Part shown: positions 1 through 7,855 of the stretch, one piece after another | Layout: every line of letters starts with the position of its first letter | How positions within the stretch are numbered: position 1 is the first letter of the stretch | NCBI RefSeq assembly: GCF_015356785.1 | Contig: NZ_JAAEJV010000014.1 | Location: 1 to 42,319 of the forward strand | DNA: 42,319 bases | From: Candidatus Neptunochlamydia vexilliferae | Lineage (GTDB): Bacteria > Chlamydiota > Chlamydiia > Chlamydiales > Simkaniaceae | Direction of reading: 5' to 3' | Made by a program: the position numbers and the translations under genes | The notes under the pieces: model-generated | What the model was told of the DNA's origin: nothing | Seen by the model: the letters and a program-made list of their open reading frames with translations, nothing else | Database searches by the model: none

Positions 1-253
1 CTACTATTCCATTCCGAGCTAGGAATGTGACAAAGCTAATGACCTCATTGATCTCCCATATCTCAGAGCCTTTTCCATTTTCAATGGTATCGATCAAAGC
101 CAACAGGCTATCGTAAGAAAGATTTTCGTAAGAGAGAAAATCCCAAATGGATTCTTTTTCCTCCCACAACCTAAGAGGGGAGCATGCCTCAATCGGACTA
201 TTCAAAAAGATTGCTGGGATACAGAAAATGAGCAGAAAGCGAAAGATCTTCAT
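1..253 (-). CDS. Polymorphic toxin scaffold, second copy (5' end only, cut by window edge)
   Basis: This is the first 84 codons of a minus-strand gene whose remainder lies to the left of the window. It starts at the CAT at 251-253. Bases 1-253 are identical to the 5' end of the complete toxin gene that starts at 2504, so the product shares its signal-like N-terminus (MKIFRFLLIFC). Its own promoter copy sits upstream at 281-309. Because the identity includes the promoter and start, this copy should be expressed. Whether its C-terminal toxin domain matches or differs from the complete copy cannot be seen here. Confidence 0.8.
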   Translation of the reverse strand, partial: MKIFRFLLIFCIPAIFLNSPIEACSPLRLWEEKESIWDFLSYENLSYDSLLALIDTIENGKGSEIWEINEVISFVTFLARNGIV

Positions 254-280
254 ATGAGCCCCAGGAGTTGAAAAATATTG

Positions 281-309
281 AGTCTAGTTAATGCTTTTTT
301 GATAAGCAA
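281..309 (-). promoter_or_regulatory. Putative promoter of the left toxin copy
   Basis: On the minus strand TTGCTT (-35) is followed by 17 bases and TAGACT (-10). It is the exact counterpart of the site at 2532-2560. Prediction from the sequence only. Confidence 0.4.
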
Positions 310-332
310 GGAAATTTTCTACTAATATAGCA

Positions 333-431
333 TCAGCTTGAAAACATTCGTCTTGCAGCTGGGATTCCTGAAAAGTTTGCGCGATCTGGCTCTGGTAGTG
401 TTACACTACTCTTTCCTTTTTTTGCGGTCAT
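333..431 (-). CDS. Small ORF with strong ribosome binding site (32 aa)
   Basis: On the minus strand an AAGGAGG box sits six bases before the ATG at 429-431. It opens a 32-codon frame beginning MTAKKGKSSVTLPEPDRANF and ending at 333-335, nine bases from the edge of the 324-bp repeat. I do not recognise the product. It may be a true small protein, or the 5' stump of a gene cut when the toxin cassette duplicated, since its stop lies right at the repeat junction. A perfect TATAAT (494-499, minus strand) lies upstream, with a TTGAAA at 520-525 at a rather long 20-base spacing. Confidence 0.3.
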   Translation of the reverse strand: MTAKKGKSSVTLPEPDRANFSGIPAARRMFSS

Positions 432-651
432 GTTTGCCTCCTTACATTTGGCTGTTAATTTACCGCATTTTTGTGTCTACGTCTATTGGTGGCATTATAC
501 ATTGGATCTATCTCAGCACTTTCAAGAGATAAAATGATATCTTTTTCATTTTGATCAATTCATTCAGGTGGATATAGATGGGAATCAGGACTCCCTTTTG
601 ATACTGGATTTCCACTGGCATCCAATCACCTGATCGAAGATCAAGTCGAAC
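432..651. other. Intergenic stretch downstream of the immunity gene
   Basis: Apart from the possible minus-strand promoter at 494-525, nothing recognisable was found. Open frames here are short and lack family resemblance. Together with 333-431 it makes about 320 bases between the immunity gene and the left repeat copy. Confidence 0.5.
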
Positions 652-1032
652 TTAACCCTCTTTGTTCCGCCCAATAGGCTCAAGGTCCCTATAAACCTTA
701 CGAGCAAACGTCCTAATCTCATTCCAAAGGGGGTCTTGACAGATTTCGCTATCTGTTTTGTCAACCATTTTCCCATCCTCTTCTTTTTTATCCTGATAGC
801 TTATTAGCATATCATATAACTTTTTGAGGTCTTCCCGCTGCTGGTCTGAAAGCACTGACCATTTCATCACATACTCGCATGGAGAAACAAAACTCTCAAA
901 CATTTCGATAAACGTATTAAAGCCTTCATAATTGCCACCTATCCAAGCTTTTTTTTGCTTATCAATGTTCGAGATTCCCTCAAGGTTTTCTAGAAAAATA
1001 TCTCGGTAATAATTTAGCGCATTTTTATCCAT
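652..1032 (-). CDS. Probable immunity protein of the adjacent polymorphic toxin
   Basis: A 126-residue acidic, mostly helical soluble protein with no signal peptide or membrane segment. It begins eight bases after the toxin stop codon, the usual toxin-then-immunity order, so the two should be co-transcribed. Its C-terminal part, with a D-P-x-W-x-x-I-R pattern near residues 100-107, resembles small cytoplasmic immunity proteins, but I cannot name a family. The predicted role is to bind and block the toxin domain of the preceding gene. The assignment rests on position, size and lack of any other function. Confidence 0.55.
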   Translation of the reverse strand: MDKNALNYYRDIFLENLEGISNIDKQKKAWIGGNYEGFNTFIEMFESFVSPCEYVMKWSVLSDQQREDLKKLYDMLISYQDKKEEDGKMVDKTDSEICQDPLWNEIRTFARKVYRDLEPIGRNKEG

Positions 1033-1040
1033 TATAGTAA

Positions 1041-2504
1041 TTATCCTTCAACCTTAGATGAAATTTTTTCAAAGTCATACTCATCGTAATCTATGTGTGC
1101 TTCTAAGCTCCTTTCAGGGACAACATTGCCATCTTTATCGTAAAAGCTGTTCTCAACCCTATGTTTTACATAAGGCCTTTGGTGCCCCTCAAACGAGCTA
1201 TTAGGGTTAGCCGGCATCACTCTTATTTCTTGTTTTGCATAAGGTGTCCCGTCTTTTTTTATAATCTCAGAGGCATACTTAACCCCTCCATCTTTTCTAC
1301 ATCTATGCACTTTCCAATCTTCAGGAATACCCGTAGGCCTTCCTGGTGGGTTGTATCCTTTTAACGTTAAATCTTCCCTTATTTGTCTTTCTAAATATAA
1401 TTGGCTGTTTGCATTTGATGGGGGAAATGGAGTTTCTCTCAAGGCACCTCTTGCAACGGCTGCTCCTCCAATAATCCCTGCTGTTCTTGCTGCTGCTGCC
1501 ACTCTTCCAGAGGAGCCAACAATGCCCCCAACAGGGATAGGAACCTCTCCTCTAATGATATCGGGCTGCTTTGCTAAGACTTCGGGGTTGAATTGCGAGG
1601 AAAAATCTGTTCCCATTATTCCATCAATCTTTTCATGACAATTGTAGGTGCTCTCCTCTGGAGCTCCTATTAATTTTCCTGTTTCTTCTATTGCATCATG
1701 GGCGATCCAAGAAACCGTATTCTTTGTCCTATCAACAGCCTCTTGCCAAAAGGCTCCTTCTTCTGCAAGGGGGATATTCATTGCTTCATTGGGAAGCTCA
1801 TCGGTCAGGGTTTCTTTAACTGCAAAAATATGCTTTTTAACGGTTTCTTCAACAGGTGGATTCTTAGCTATCGGCTCTTCTTCAGCTTCATACCCCACTT
1901 CTCCGGGCTTATTCACTCGAGGACGTTCAGACCCATTAGCAGCTCCAATAGCACCTGCTGCTCCTGCTACAGCGGGTCCAGTACCTGATCCCCCTGTAGC
2001 GACAATAACTACGGTTGCTACCACCACCACGACAGCTGCAACGATGATGGCTTTTTTATGCTTTTTAACAAACCTTTTCGTCTTTTTCCATTTTTTGGAT
2101 AGCCATCCGCAAGTCATTAGGTGAGGTTTTTCTCCAAAGTAACCTGCCGGTGCAATATTCCACTGTTCTTCCTCCCAATAAGTAAATGATTCATCCTCCA
2201 AAAGATCTGCAATATCTTGCTCTAGTTCCTCTTTTGCAGCTATATCTCCCTCTACTATTCCATTCCGAGCTAGGAATGTGACAAAGCTAATGACCTCATT
2301 GATCTCCCATATCTCAGAGCCTTTTCCATTTTCAATGGTATCGATCAAAGCCAACAGGCTATCGTAAGAAAGATTTTCGTAAGAGAGAAAATCCCAAATG
2401 GATTCTTTTTCCTCCCACAACCTAAGAGGGGAGCATGCCTCAATCGGACTATTCAAAAAGATTGCTGGGATACAGAAAATGAGCAGAAAGCGAAAGATCT
2501 TCAT
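1041..2504 (-). CDS. Polymorphic toxin with membrane anchor and C-terminal toxin domain
   Basis: 487 residues. An N-terminal signal-like segment (residues 1-23, ending I-E-A-C, possibly a weak lipobox) leads into an acidic helical region. A Lys-rich stretch (about 133-152) precedes a strong hydrophobic segment (about 153-170) and a Gly/Ala-rich linker. The last 120 or so residues carry R-V-M-P-x-N-P-N-S, then a Q-R-P-Y-V block, a D-K-D-G-N-V-V-P turn and S-L-E-A-H-I. From memory, this order closely resembles a C-terminal toxin domain found on RHS and other polymorphic toxins; its activity is not known to me. The small gene directly downstream is the likely immunity partner. The first 84 residues and the promoter are duplicated exactly at 1-324. 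Identification as a toxin is family recall plus context, not proof. Confidence 0.65.
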   Translation of the reverse strand: MKIFRFLLIFCIPAIFLNSPIEACSPLRLWEEKESIWDFLSYENLSYDSLLALIDTIENGKGSEIWEINEVISFVTFLARNGIVEGDIAAKEELEQDIADLLEDESFTYWEEEQWNIAPAGYFGEKPHLMTCGWLSKKWKKTKRFVKKHKKAIIVAAVVVVVATVVIVATGGSGTGPAVAGAAGAIGAANGSERPRVNKPGEVGYEAEEEPIAKNPPVEETVKKHIFAVKETLTDELPNEAMNIPLAEEGAFWQEAVDRTKNTVSWIAHDAIEETGKLIGAPEESTYNCHEKIDGIMGTDFSSQFNPEVLAKQPDIIRGEVPIPVGGIVGSSGRVAAAARTAGIIGGAAVARGALRETPFPPSNANSQLYLERQIREDLTLKGYNPPGRPTGIPEDWKVHRCRKDGGVKYASEIIKKDGTPYAKQEIRVMPANPNSSFEGHQRPYVKHRVENSFYDKDGNVVPERSLEAHIDYDEYDFEKISSKVEG

Positions 2505-2575
2505 ATGAGCCCCAGGAGTTGAAAAATATTGAGTCTAGTTAATGCTTTTTTGATAAGCAAGGAAATTTTCTACTA
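2252..2575. repeat. 324-bp direct repeat, copy 2
   Basis: Identical to 1-324. It spans the first 84 codons of the complete toxin gene, its start, its putative promoter and 15 bases beyond the -35 box. Confidence 0.97.
2532..2560 (-). promoter_or_regulatory. Putative promoter of the toxin gene
   Basis: Minus strand: TTGCTT (2555-2560), 17-base spacer, TAGACT (2532-2537), about 27 bases before the ATG at 2504. It is included in the duplicated block. Confidence 0.4.
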
Positions 2576-2609
2576 GGTCAGGGATAAGGAATCCAGAGGA
2601 GGGTCTTGA

Positions 2610-2720
2610 ATGATGCTATGGGTAAGTAGGAAAGGGAATTTGGCGAAGCTGGAGCCATCATCAATTCCAAAAGTTGGTGCGCTGGGGATTGCTTTTTGGG
2701 TTGGAATTGGGATATCGTAG
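2610..2720 (+). CDS. Small ORF upstream of murJ (36 aa)
   Basis: An AGGAGGG box at 2597-2603 lies six bases before ATGATG at 2610. The frame encodes 36 residues (MMLWVSRKGNLAKL...) with a hydrophobic end (VGALGIAFWVGIGIS). Its TAG at 2718-2720 is four bases before the murJ ATG. The ribosome binding site is far better than that of murJ, whose G run touches its ATG. This suggests either a small membrane peptide or a leader whose translation delivers ribosomes to murJ. I do not recognise the peptide. Confidence 0.4.
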   Translation: MMLWVSRKGNLAKLEPSSIPKVGALGIAFWVGIGIS

Positions 2721-2724
2721 GGGG

Positions 2725-4206
2725 ATGAGCAGGCAATTATCTAGCTATTTTGGGTCGGGCCTAAGAAGACTTTTCTCGGGAATGATGCTGAGCCGTGTGA
2801 GCGGGCTGGGGCGGGACCTGGTCATGGCCTATTCTTTTGGGGACCATCCGTCGGTGGCCGCTTTTATTGTCGCTTTTAGGTTTGCGAATGTATTGAGACG
2901 CTTTTTTGGTGAGGGCCCTCTGCAGTCAGCATTCATTCCACAGTTTGAGGGGCTAGAGAGGCGTGCAGGGGAGGCGTTTTTCCGGAAACTGTGTGTGGTG
3001 GTCGGGCTGGTTGTCTTGTGTGCGATTGGACTGGGCGAGCTGCTATTGGGCAAGGGGGAAATCGCCCGGTTGACGGGGTGGATGCTCCCTGCTCTTTTCT
3101 TTGTCGCTTTATATGGCCTGAATATCTCGCTACTGCAGTGCAGAAATAAGTTTTTTGTTTCGAGCATGGCTCCCGTTTTGTGCAACACCTGTTGGATGAT
3201 TGGTGCTTGGATGGTGCGGAACTGGGAGATGGAAAGGGCGATGGTCGGTCTCGCTCAGTGGGTGTTGGGGGGCTTTGTCCTTCAATGGCTCGTGACGGCT
3301 GTCCAGCTGCGGCTGGAGATCGGACGGGGTCGGTGGCTTGGGGGTGGCTTATTTGATGGCGAGATGTGGAGACTGGGGCGAACGTTTAGCTTGGGCGCAA
3401 TCGGGGTGGGCGCTGCTCAGATTAACTCGTTTTTGGATGCTGTTTTTGCTCGGTTTGCTCACGTAAGTGGTCCTGTCTACTTGTGGTATGCGAGTAAGTT
3501 CCAGCAGCTGGCTCTGGCTCTTTTCGGTATTGCGGCTGTGAATACGTTGGTGCCGGTGTTGTCTCGGGCGATTAAGGGGGGCGATCGGGAAGAGGGGGAA
3601 AGGATCTTTCGCTTTGGATGCCGCAGGGTCCTTGCTGTCATGGTGCCGATGACGGTGGCTATTGGGGTTCTGGGCTACGGGGCTATCGACTGTATCTTCG
3701 GGCGGGGAAGCTTTTCTGAGCATGCGGTGGGTCAAACGGCGGCTTGCTTAGGGGTCTATGGCCTGGGCATCGTTCCGGCAACCCTGATCCTTCTTTACTC
3801 GACGGTCTTTTATGCTGAGGGGAATTTTAAAACGCCGATGCTTTTCTCTGTGGGAGCGGTGGCTTTGAATATTGGACTTAATGGCCTTTTCGTCTTTGGA
3901 ATGGGACTGGGCCCCATTGCAATCGCTCTGAGTACGAGTCTGGGCATCTGGATGAACTTTTTGGGGCTAAGAGGGGCCCTGAAGGGGTGGAAAACTGGGA
4001 TTGCTGTAAGAGAGATGGCGCTTCTAATTGGAGGGAGCCTGGGGGCTGGCATGTTGGTCTACGGCGTGGGACCGAAACTGGTGGGATTGGGGAAAATGGG
4101 GCTCTTTTTGACGCTAGGGGCGGTCTTTGTGGGCTGTGTGGCTCTATTTATAAAGCGGATGATTGGTAGCACTAAAGCTCAAGTAGCCACTTCCATATTG
4201 GAATAA
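2725..4206 (+). CDS. murJ: Lipid II flippase MurJ (MviN family)
   Basis: 493 residues from the ATG at 2725. The family fits an inner-membrane MOP-superfamily flippase moving lipid II to the periplasmic face for peptidoglycan synthesis. The N-terminal signature S-G-x-M-L-S-R-x-S-G-L-x-R-D (about residues 18-31) and the following A-F-x-V-A-F-R-x-x-N-x-x-R-R block, ending G-E-G-P-L-Q-S-A-F-I-P, are typical MviN motifs, and about 14 hydrophobic segments follow. A longer frame opens with TTG at 2674, but homologues start close to the S-G-M-M segment, so 2725 is preferred. The 3' end overlaps the convergent ATPase gene by 35 bases. Confidence 0.93.
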   Translation: MSRQLSSYFGSGLRRLFSGMMLSRVSGLGRDLVMAYSFGDHPSVAAFIVAFRFANVLRRFFGEGPLQSAFIPQFEGLERRAGEAFFRKLCVVVGLVVLCAIGLGELLLGKGEIARLTGWMLPALFFVALYGLNISLLQCRNKFFVSSMAPVLCNTCWMIGAWMVRNWEMERAMVGLAQWVLGGFVLQWLVTAVQLRLEIGRGRWLGGGLFDGEMWRLGRTFSLGAIGVGAAQINSFLDAVFARFAHVSGPVYLWYASKFQQLALALFGIAAVNTLVPVLSRAIKGGDREEGERIFRFGCRRVLAVMVPMTVAIGVLGYGAIDCIFGRGSFSEHAVGQTAACLGVYGLGIVPATLILLYSTVFYAEGNFKTPMLFSVGAVALNIGLNGLFVFGMGLGPIAIALSTSLGIWMNFLGLRGALKGWKTGIAVREMALLIGGSLGAGMLVYGVGPKLVGLGKMGLFLTLGAVFVGCVALFIKRMIGSTKAQVATSILE

Positions 4207-5431
4207 CTTTGACTGTAAAGCTGTTGATGTCGAGGGTGTTTTGCTCATTTTCAGTGATGATGAGACCTTCCTTAAGCCCATAAGCATTCATCGCTTCCAT
4301 AAGCCCTTCGAGCTCTCGGTTTTTGACCTTCTCATCGGAAAGGCTTGCAGAAACTTGGATGGCTTGGGTAATCCGGTTTTCTTTTCTTGTGATGAAGTCA
4401 CACTCTTTTTTCTCTTTGTGGAAGTAGACTTCGAGCCCCAACATTTTTAAATGGAGAAAGACAATGTTTTCTAAGAGCCTTCCTCTATCTTTGCTCACTC
4501 GAAACCCTATCGTCCGGATTAGGGCAGGATCGATCATGTAACATTTTTTATTGTATAGAATCTGCTTTTTGAGGGAATGACTGTACCGACTTAAAAAGAA
4601 ACAAAGGTAACATTTTTCTAGATAGTCACAGTAGTTGGAGACGGTGTGGGGACTGCTAAGTCCTACGGCTTCCCCTAGCTTTCTATAGCTAAACTCTTTC
4701 CCGATATTGCTCGCAAAATAGTAAACAAGTTCTCGGATTGGTTTTTCGTTGGTAATGTTGTAACGGGCTGCAATATCCCGATAGAGAATCCCTTCGTATA
4801 GATCTTTTAGATACTCTGCTTTTCGAAACTTGTAATACTCTGGGATGCCTCCATGCTTTAGATAGTCAGAAAAATGGTGCAGTGCCATCCCAACATCATC
4901 TGTTGTGGGAGTTTTTTTAGTGAGCACTTGTGGATACTCATGTTGGATAATCTCTTTGAAGGAAAGGGGATAGACTTCAAATCGAATGTACCTACCTGTC
5001 AGATGGGTCCCTAATTCCTGGCTAAGAAGCCTTGCATTAGACCCTGTGATATAAATTTTGTTTCCTTTTTCATAAAGCCTTCGGACGAACTGCTCCCACC
5101 CATCAATATTTTGAATTTCATCGAAGTAAAAGGTCGACTGCTTCCCAAATAGCTCTGCAAAAACCTCTAGCAATACCTGAAAATCTTCAACCCCAAAGCG
5201 GACTAATCGTTCATCGTCGAAATTAAGATAATAGTCTGACTCAGGCAGCTTTTGTTGCAGCACTCGCTGAATGGTTGATTTTCCCGATCTTCTGATTCCA
5301 CTAATGATCAATATGCTCGGATCGTCAATAAATTTTTGAATCACCGCTTCTTGGGTTCGATCAAAGAAAGTTTTGGGAAAAGCATAGTCTTTCTGATCTG
5401 CAATTACTTGCTTAAGTAACTCACGGTCCAT
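4172..5431 (-). CDS. AAA-type ATPase with DUF4143 C-terminal domain
   Basis: 419 residues. The Walker A motif G-I-R-R-S-G-K-S-T is at about 45-53, and the Walker B region (T-F-Y-F-D-E-I-Q-N) follows at about 96-104. A T-G-S-N-A-R-L-L-S sensor-like segment and an L-T-G-R-Y block follow. The C-terminal half, with an F-E-N-x-V-F-L-H-L-like segment (here L-L-E-N-I-V-F-L-H-L), has the DUF4143 layout, which includes a PD-(D/E)XK nuclease-like fold. The family is widespread, often laterally transferred, and its cellular role is unsettled. The gene is single, converges on murJ, and its upstream region has paired dyad repeats suggesting autoregulation. Confidence 0.88.
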   Translation of the reverse strand: MDRELLKQVIADQKDYAFPKTFFDRTQEAVIQKFIDDPSILIISGIRRSGKSTIQRVLQQKLPESDYYLNFDDERLVRFGVEDFQVLLEVFAELFGKQSTFYFDEIQNIDGWEQFVRRLYEKGNKIYITGSNARLLSQELGTHLTGRYIRFEVYPLSFKEIIQHEYPQVLTKKTPTTDDVGMALHHFSDYLKHGGIPEYYKFRKAEYLKDLYEGILYRDIAARYNITNEKPIRELVYYFASNIGKEFSYRKLGEAVGLSSPHTVSNYCDYLEKCYLCFFLSRYSHSLKKQILYNKKCYMIDPALIRTIGFRVSKDRGRLLENIVFLHLKMLGLEVYFHKEKKECDFITRKENRITQAIQVSASLSDEKVKNRELEGLMEAMNAYGLKEGLIITENEQNTLDINSFTVKVIPIWKWLLEL

Positions 5432-5464
5432 TATTTACCCTTTTTGCTTTTATAATACCTAAAT

Positions 5465-5522
5465 AGGTGTGCGTTGTCAATACACACTTTTGGCTAAAAG
5501 TGTGCGTTGTGAACGCACACCT
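5465..5522. promoter_or_regulatory. Tandem dyad repeats upstream of the ATPase gene
   Basis: Two 21-base units lie at 5467-5487 and 5500-5520. Each starts GTGTGCGTTGT. The second is a perfect inverted repeat (GTGTGCGTT, 3 bases, AACGCACAC). The first has the same plan with one mismatch. Between them CACACTTTT (5483-5491) and AAAAGTGTG (5496-5504) can form a 9-bp hairpin with a 4-base loop. The block lies 33 bases before the ATPase start. It reads as a double operator or an attenuator-like structure; the binding protein is unknown. Confidence 0.55.
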
Positions 5523-5539
5523 GTCTAGTGGGTTGTTTT

Positions 5540-6595
5540 TTAGTGAGTTGGATGGTCGATGATGGCGCCGCCAAGGCAGCGGGGCCCATCGTAGAAGACA
5601 ACAGATTGGCGGGGAGTAATGGCTCTTTGGGGCTCGTCGAAGCGGACATGGAGGGTATCGCGACTCTTTTCAACGGTGCAGGGCTGCTCTGTTTGACGGT
5701 AACGGATTTTGGCCCGGCAATGGAGGGGGAAGGTAGGCTCTTCGGTTACCCAGGAGGGCTCGGTGGCAATAAGGGCAGGAGCGAAGAGGGCGGGATGATC
5801 CTCTCCTTGGGCGATAATGAGCTTCCGGCTTTTTTTGTCTTTGGCAGCGACAAACCAGGGCTCGCCTGGACCGCCCACTCCCATCCCTTTCCGCTGGCCA
5901 ATGGTGTAGTAATAGATCCCATCATGGGTGCCGACCTGTTTGCCATCGGTAGTTTCGATAATCCCAGGCTCGTGGGGGATGTATTTTTCTAGAAAGGTGC
6001 GGAAATTTCTTTTGCCGATGAAGCAGATGCCGGTACTGTCCTTTTTGCTGAAGACGGGGAGAGAAGCTTTTTCGGCGAGGGCGCGGACATGGGGCTTTTC
6101 GAGATGGCCGATGGGAAAGTGGACGCGATTGAGGGTGGAGCTCTTGATGGTGTAGAGAAAGTAGCTTTGGTCTTTATTGGGATCAAGCCCTTTGTGGAGC
6201 TGCCCATTTTGGGTTTGGCAATAGTGGCCTGTTGCAAGAGCGTCGGCGCCGAGAGCTAGGGCTTTTTCGAAAAGGACCTTAAATTTGATCTCGCGGTTGC
6301 AGAGGATGTCGGGGTTGGGGGTATGGCCCAGCTCAATCTCTTTGAGAAAATGGGTAAAGACATTGTCCCAATACTCTTTGGCAAAGTTGACGGTGTAGAA
6401 GGGAATGTCGAGAAGCTCACACACGGCGCGGGCATCCTCGGCATCTTTTTCGGCGATGCAGTGCCCTTCTCTATCTTCTTCTTCCCAGTTCTTCATGAAA
6501 AGACCAAAAAGATCGTGTCCTTCTTTTTTGAGAAGATAGAGGGCTGTTGAGGAGTCGACTCCTCCTGATAGGGCTACGGCGATTTTCATGGCCAT
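5540..6595 (-). CDS. mnmA: tRNA-specific 2-thiouridylase MnmA
   Basis: 351 residues, the usual length. MnmA activates U34 of Lys, Glu and Gln tRNAs with ATP and installs sulfur to give 2-thiouridine in the cytoplasm. The PP-loop S-G-G-V-D-S-S is at 10-16. The nucleophilic Cys is at 99 in N-P-D-I-L-C-N and the second catalytic Cys at 191 in D-S-T-G-I-C-F-I-G. The C-terminal beta-barrel part is complete. A second in-frame ATG two codons later gives MKIAVALSGG and may be the true start. It is divergent from the MFS gene, with 30 bases between. Confidence 0.95.
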   Translation of the reverse strand: MAMKIAVALSGGVDSSTALYLLKKEGHDLFGLFMKNWEEEDREGHCIAEKDAEDARAVCELLDIPFYTVNFAKEYWDNVFTHFLKEIELGHTPNPDILCNREIKFKVLFEKALALGADALATGHYCQTQNGQLHKGLDPNKDQSYFLYTIKSSTLNRVHFPIGHLEKPHVRALAEKASLPVFSKKDSTGICFIGKRNFRTFLEKYIPHEPGIIETTDGKQVGTHDGIYYYTIGQRKGMGVGGPGEPWFVAAKDKKSRKLIIAQGEDHPALFAPALIATEPSWVTEEPTFPLHCRAKIRYRQTEQPCTVEKSRDTLHVRFDEPQRAITPRQSVVFYDGPRCLGGAIIDHPTH

Positions 6596-6625
6596 TATTT
6601 TACACCTTATGGTATATATGAAACA

Positions 6626-7855
6626 ATGATTGGAATTTTTATTTATCTTTTAGCAGCTTTTTTCCTCCTCTATGAGATGGCTTTGCAGGTCTCCCCAAGT
6701 GTGATGACGCAGCATTTAATGCTCGATTTCGGTGGGGGAGCGGCGGCCCTTGGGGTGATGGCCTCTTTTTATTTTTATAGCTACACGCTGATGCAGATCC
6801 CAGTGGGGCTCCTTTTTGACCGCTTCAACGCCCGGTGGCTCATTTCGGGGGCGGTTTTTCTTTGCGCTTTGGGAACATTTTTCTTTGGCTGGGCCGATGG
6901 GATTATATGGGCGTCTGCGGGCCGCTTTTTGATGGGAATCGGCTCGGCATTTGCCTTTGTAGGGGTTTTGGTGGTGGCGGCCCGGTGGTTCCCTCCGAAA
7001 TATTTTGCTTTTTTGGTGGGCGTTGCCCAGTTCCTGGCGGCGATGGGGGCGCTTTGTGGGGAGCTTCCTTTGTCATGGCTTTTGGAGGAACTTGACTGGC
7101 GGATGGTGATGGTCCTATTGGGGGGACTGGGGGTTGTATTGACCTGCCTCTGCGTAGGGGTGATCCGCGATCGCCCCTATCAACGTCACCATCATTTGCT
7201 GGCTGAGCTGCGGGAAATCGTTCGGAGTAGCCAGACGTGGTGGATCGCTCTTTATGCATTTTGTGGCTGGGGGCCGGTGGCGGTTTTTGCAGCTCTTTGG
7301 GGTGTTCCCTACATGAAGGTCCGCTTTGGGGTGGAAACAGCGGAGGCGGCTTTGGCGATGGCTCTTGTTTGGGTCGGGATTGGCCTTACAAGTCCCTTTT
7401 TGGGATGGATTTCTGATCACTTGGGAAGGAGGAAAGTCCTTTTAACGGCTTGCTCTTCGGTGGGACTGGTTTGCTCGTTGATTTTGTTTTATCTGCCGGT
7501 GGGATTTGGAACGGCTTTTGCTCTCCTCTTTGGGATGGGGATTGCGGCTGGAGGTCAGATCTTGTCGTTTGCCCTTGTAAAGGATAATAACCGCCCCTCA
7601 GTAGTAGGGACGGCTGTTGGATTGAATAATATGGCGGTGGTGGCAGGAGGGGCTCTCTTTCAGCCGCTGGTGGGCTTTTTGCTCCAGCTTTACTGGGGAG
7701 GAGGCCGGGACGGATATGGTGCCCCGGTCTACTCGATTGAGAACTACCACATTGGCCTCGTGGTTGTCCCGCTTTGTTTCTTTGTGGGCGTTATCAGCAG
7801 CCTCTTCTTCATTAAAGAGACCTACTGCAAGCCCAAGTATGACCCTATTACATGA
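6626..7855 (+). CDS. MFS transporter
   Basis: 409 residues with about 12 hydrophobic segments. An M-Q-I-P-V-G-L-L-F-D-R-F motif A-like loop is near residues 55-66, and G-W-I-S-D-H-L-G-R-R-K repeats motif A in the second half (about 252-262). The shape fits sugar-phosphate or dicarboxylate-like MFS carriers of intracellular bacteria; the substrate cannot be read from sequence. A TATATA box at 6613-6618 ends seven bases before the ATG, without a clear -35. The 3' end overlaps the convergent 1402-residue gene by eight bases. Confidence 0.85.
   Translation: MIGIFIYLLAAFFLLYEMALQVSPSVMTQHLMLDFGGGAAALGVMASFYFYSYTLMQIPVGLLFDRFNARWLISGAVFLCALGTFFFGWADGIIWASAGRFLMGIGSAFAFVGVLVVAARWFPPKYFAFLVGVAQFLAAMGALCGELPLSWLLEELDWRMVMVLLGGLGVVLTCLCVGVIRDRPYQRHHHLLAELREIVRSSQTWWIALYAFCGWGPVAVFAALWGVPYMKVRFGVETAEAALAMALVWVGIGLTSPFLGWISDHLGRRKVLLTACSSVGLVCSLILFYLPVGFGTAFALLFGMGIAAGGQILSFALVKDNNRPSVVGTAVGLNNMAVVAGGALFQPLVGFLLQLYWGGGRDGYGAPVYSIENYHIGLVVVPLCFFVGVISSLFFIKETYCKPKYDPIT

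Larger units (their letters stand above)
1..324. repeat. 324-bp direct repeat, copy 1
   Basis: Bases 1-324 match 2252-2575 base for base (offset 2251) and diverge right after the shared 'tacta'. The repeat holds the toxin 5' coding end, start codon and promoter. Copy 1 is cut by the window edge, so the true repeat is longer than 324 bp. Confidence 0.97.

Noticed and set aside
338-532. 64-codon plus-strand frame with hydrophobic residues
   Set aside because: No ribosome binding site and no family likeness; the same DNA holds a better minus-strand small ORF.
2674-2724. Longer murJ start at TTG 2674
   Set aside because: No ribosome binding site, and family members begin close to the S-G-M-M motif; ATG 2725 is preferred.
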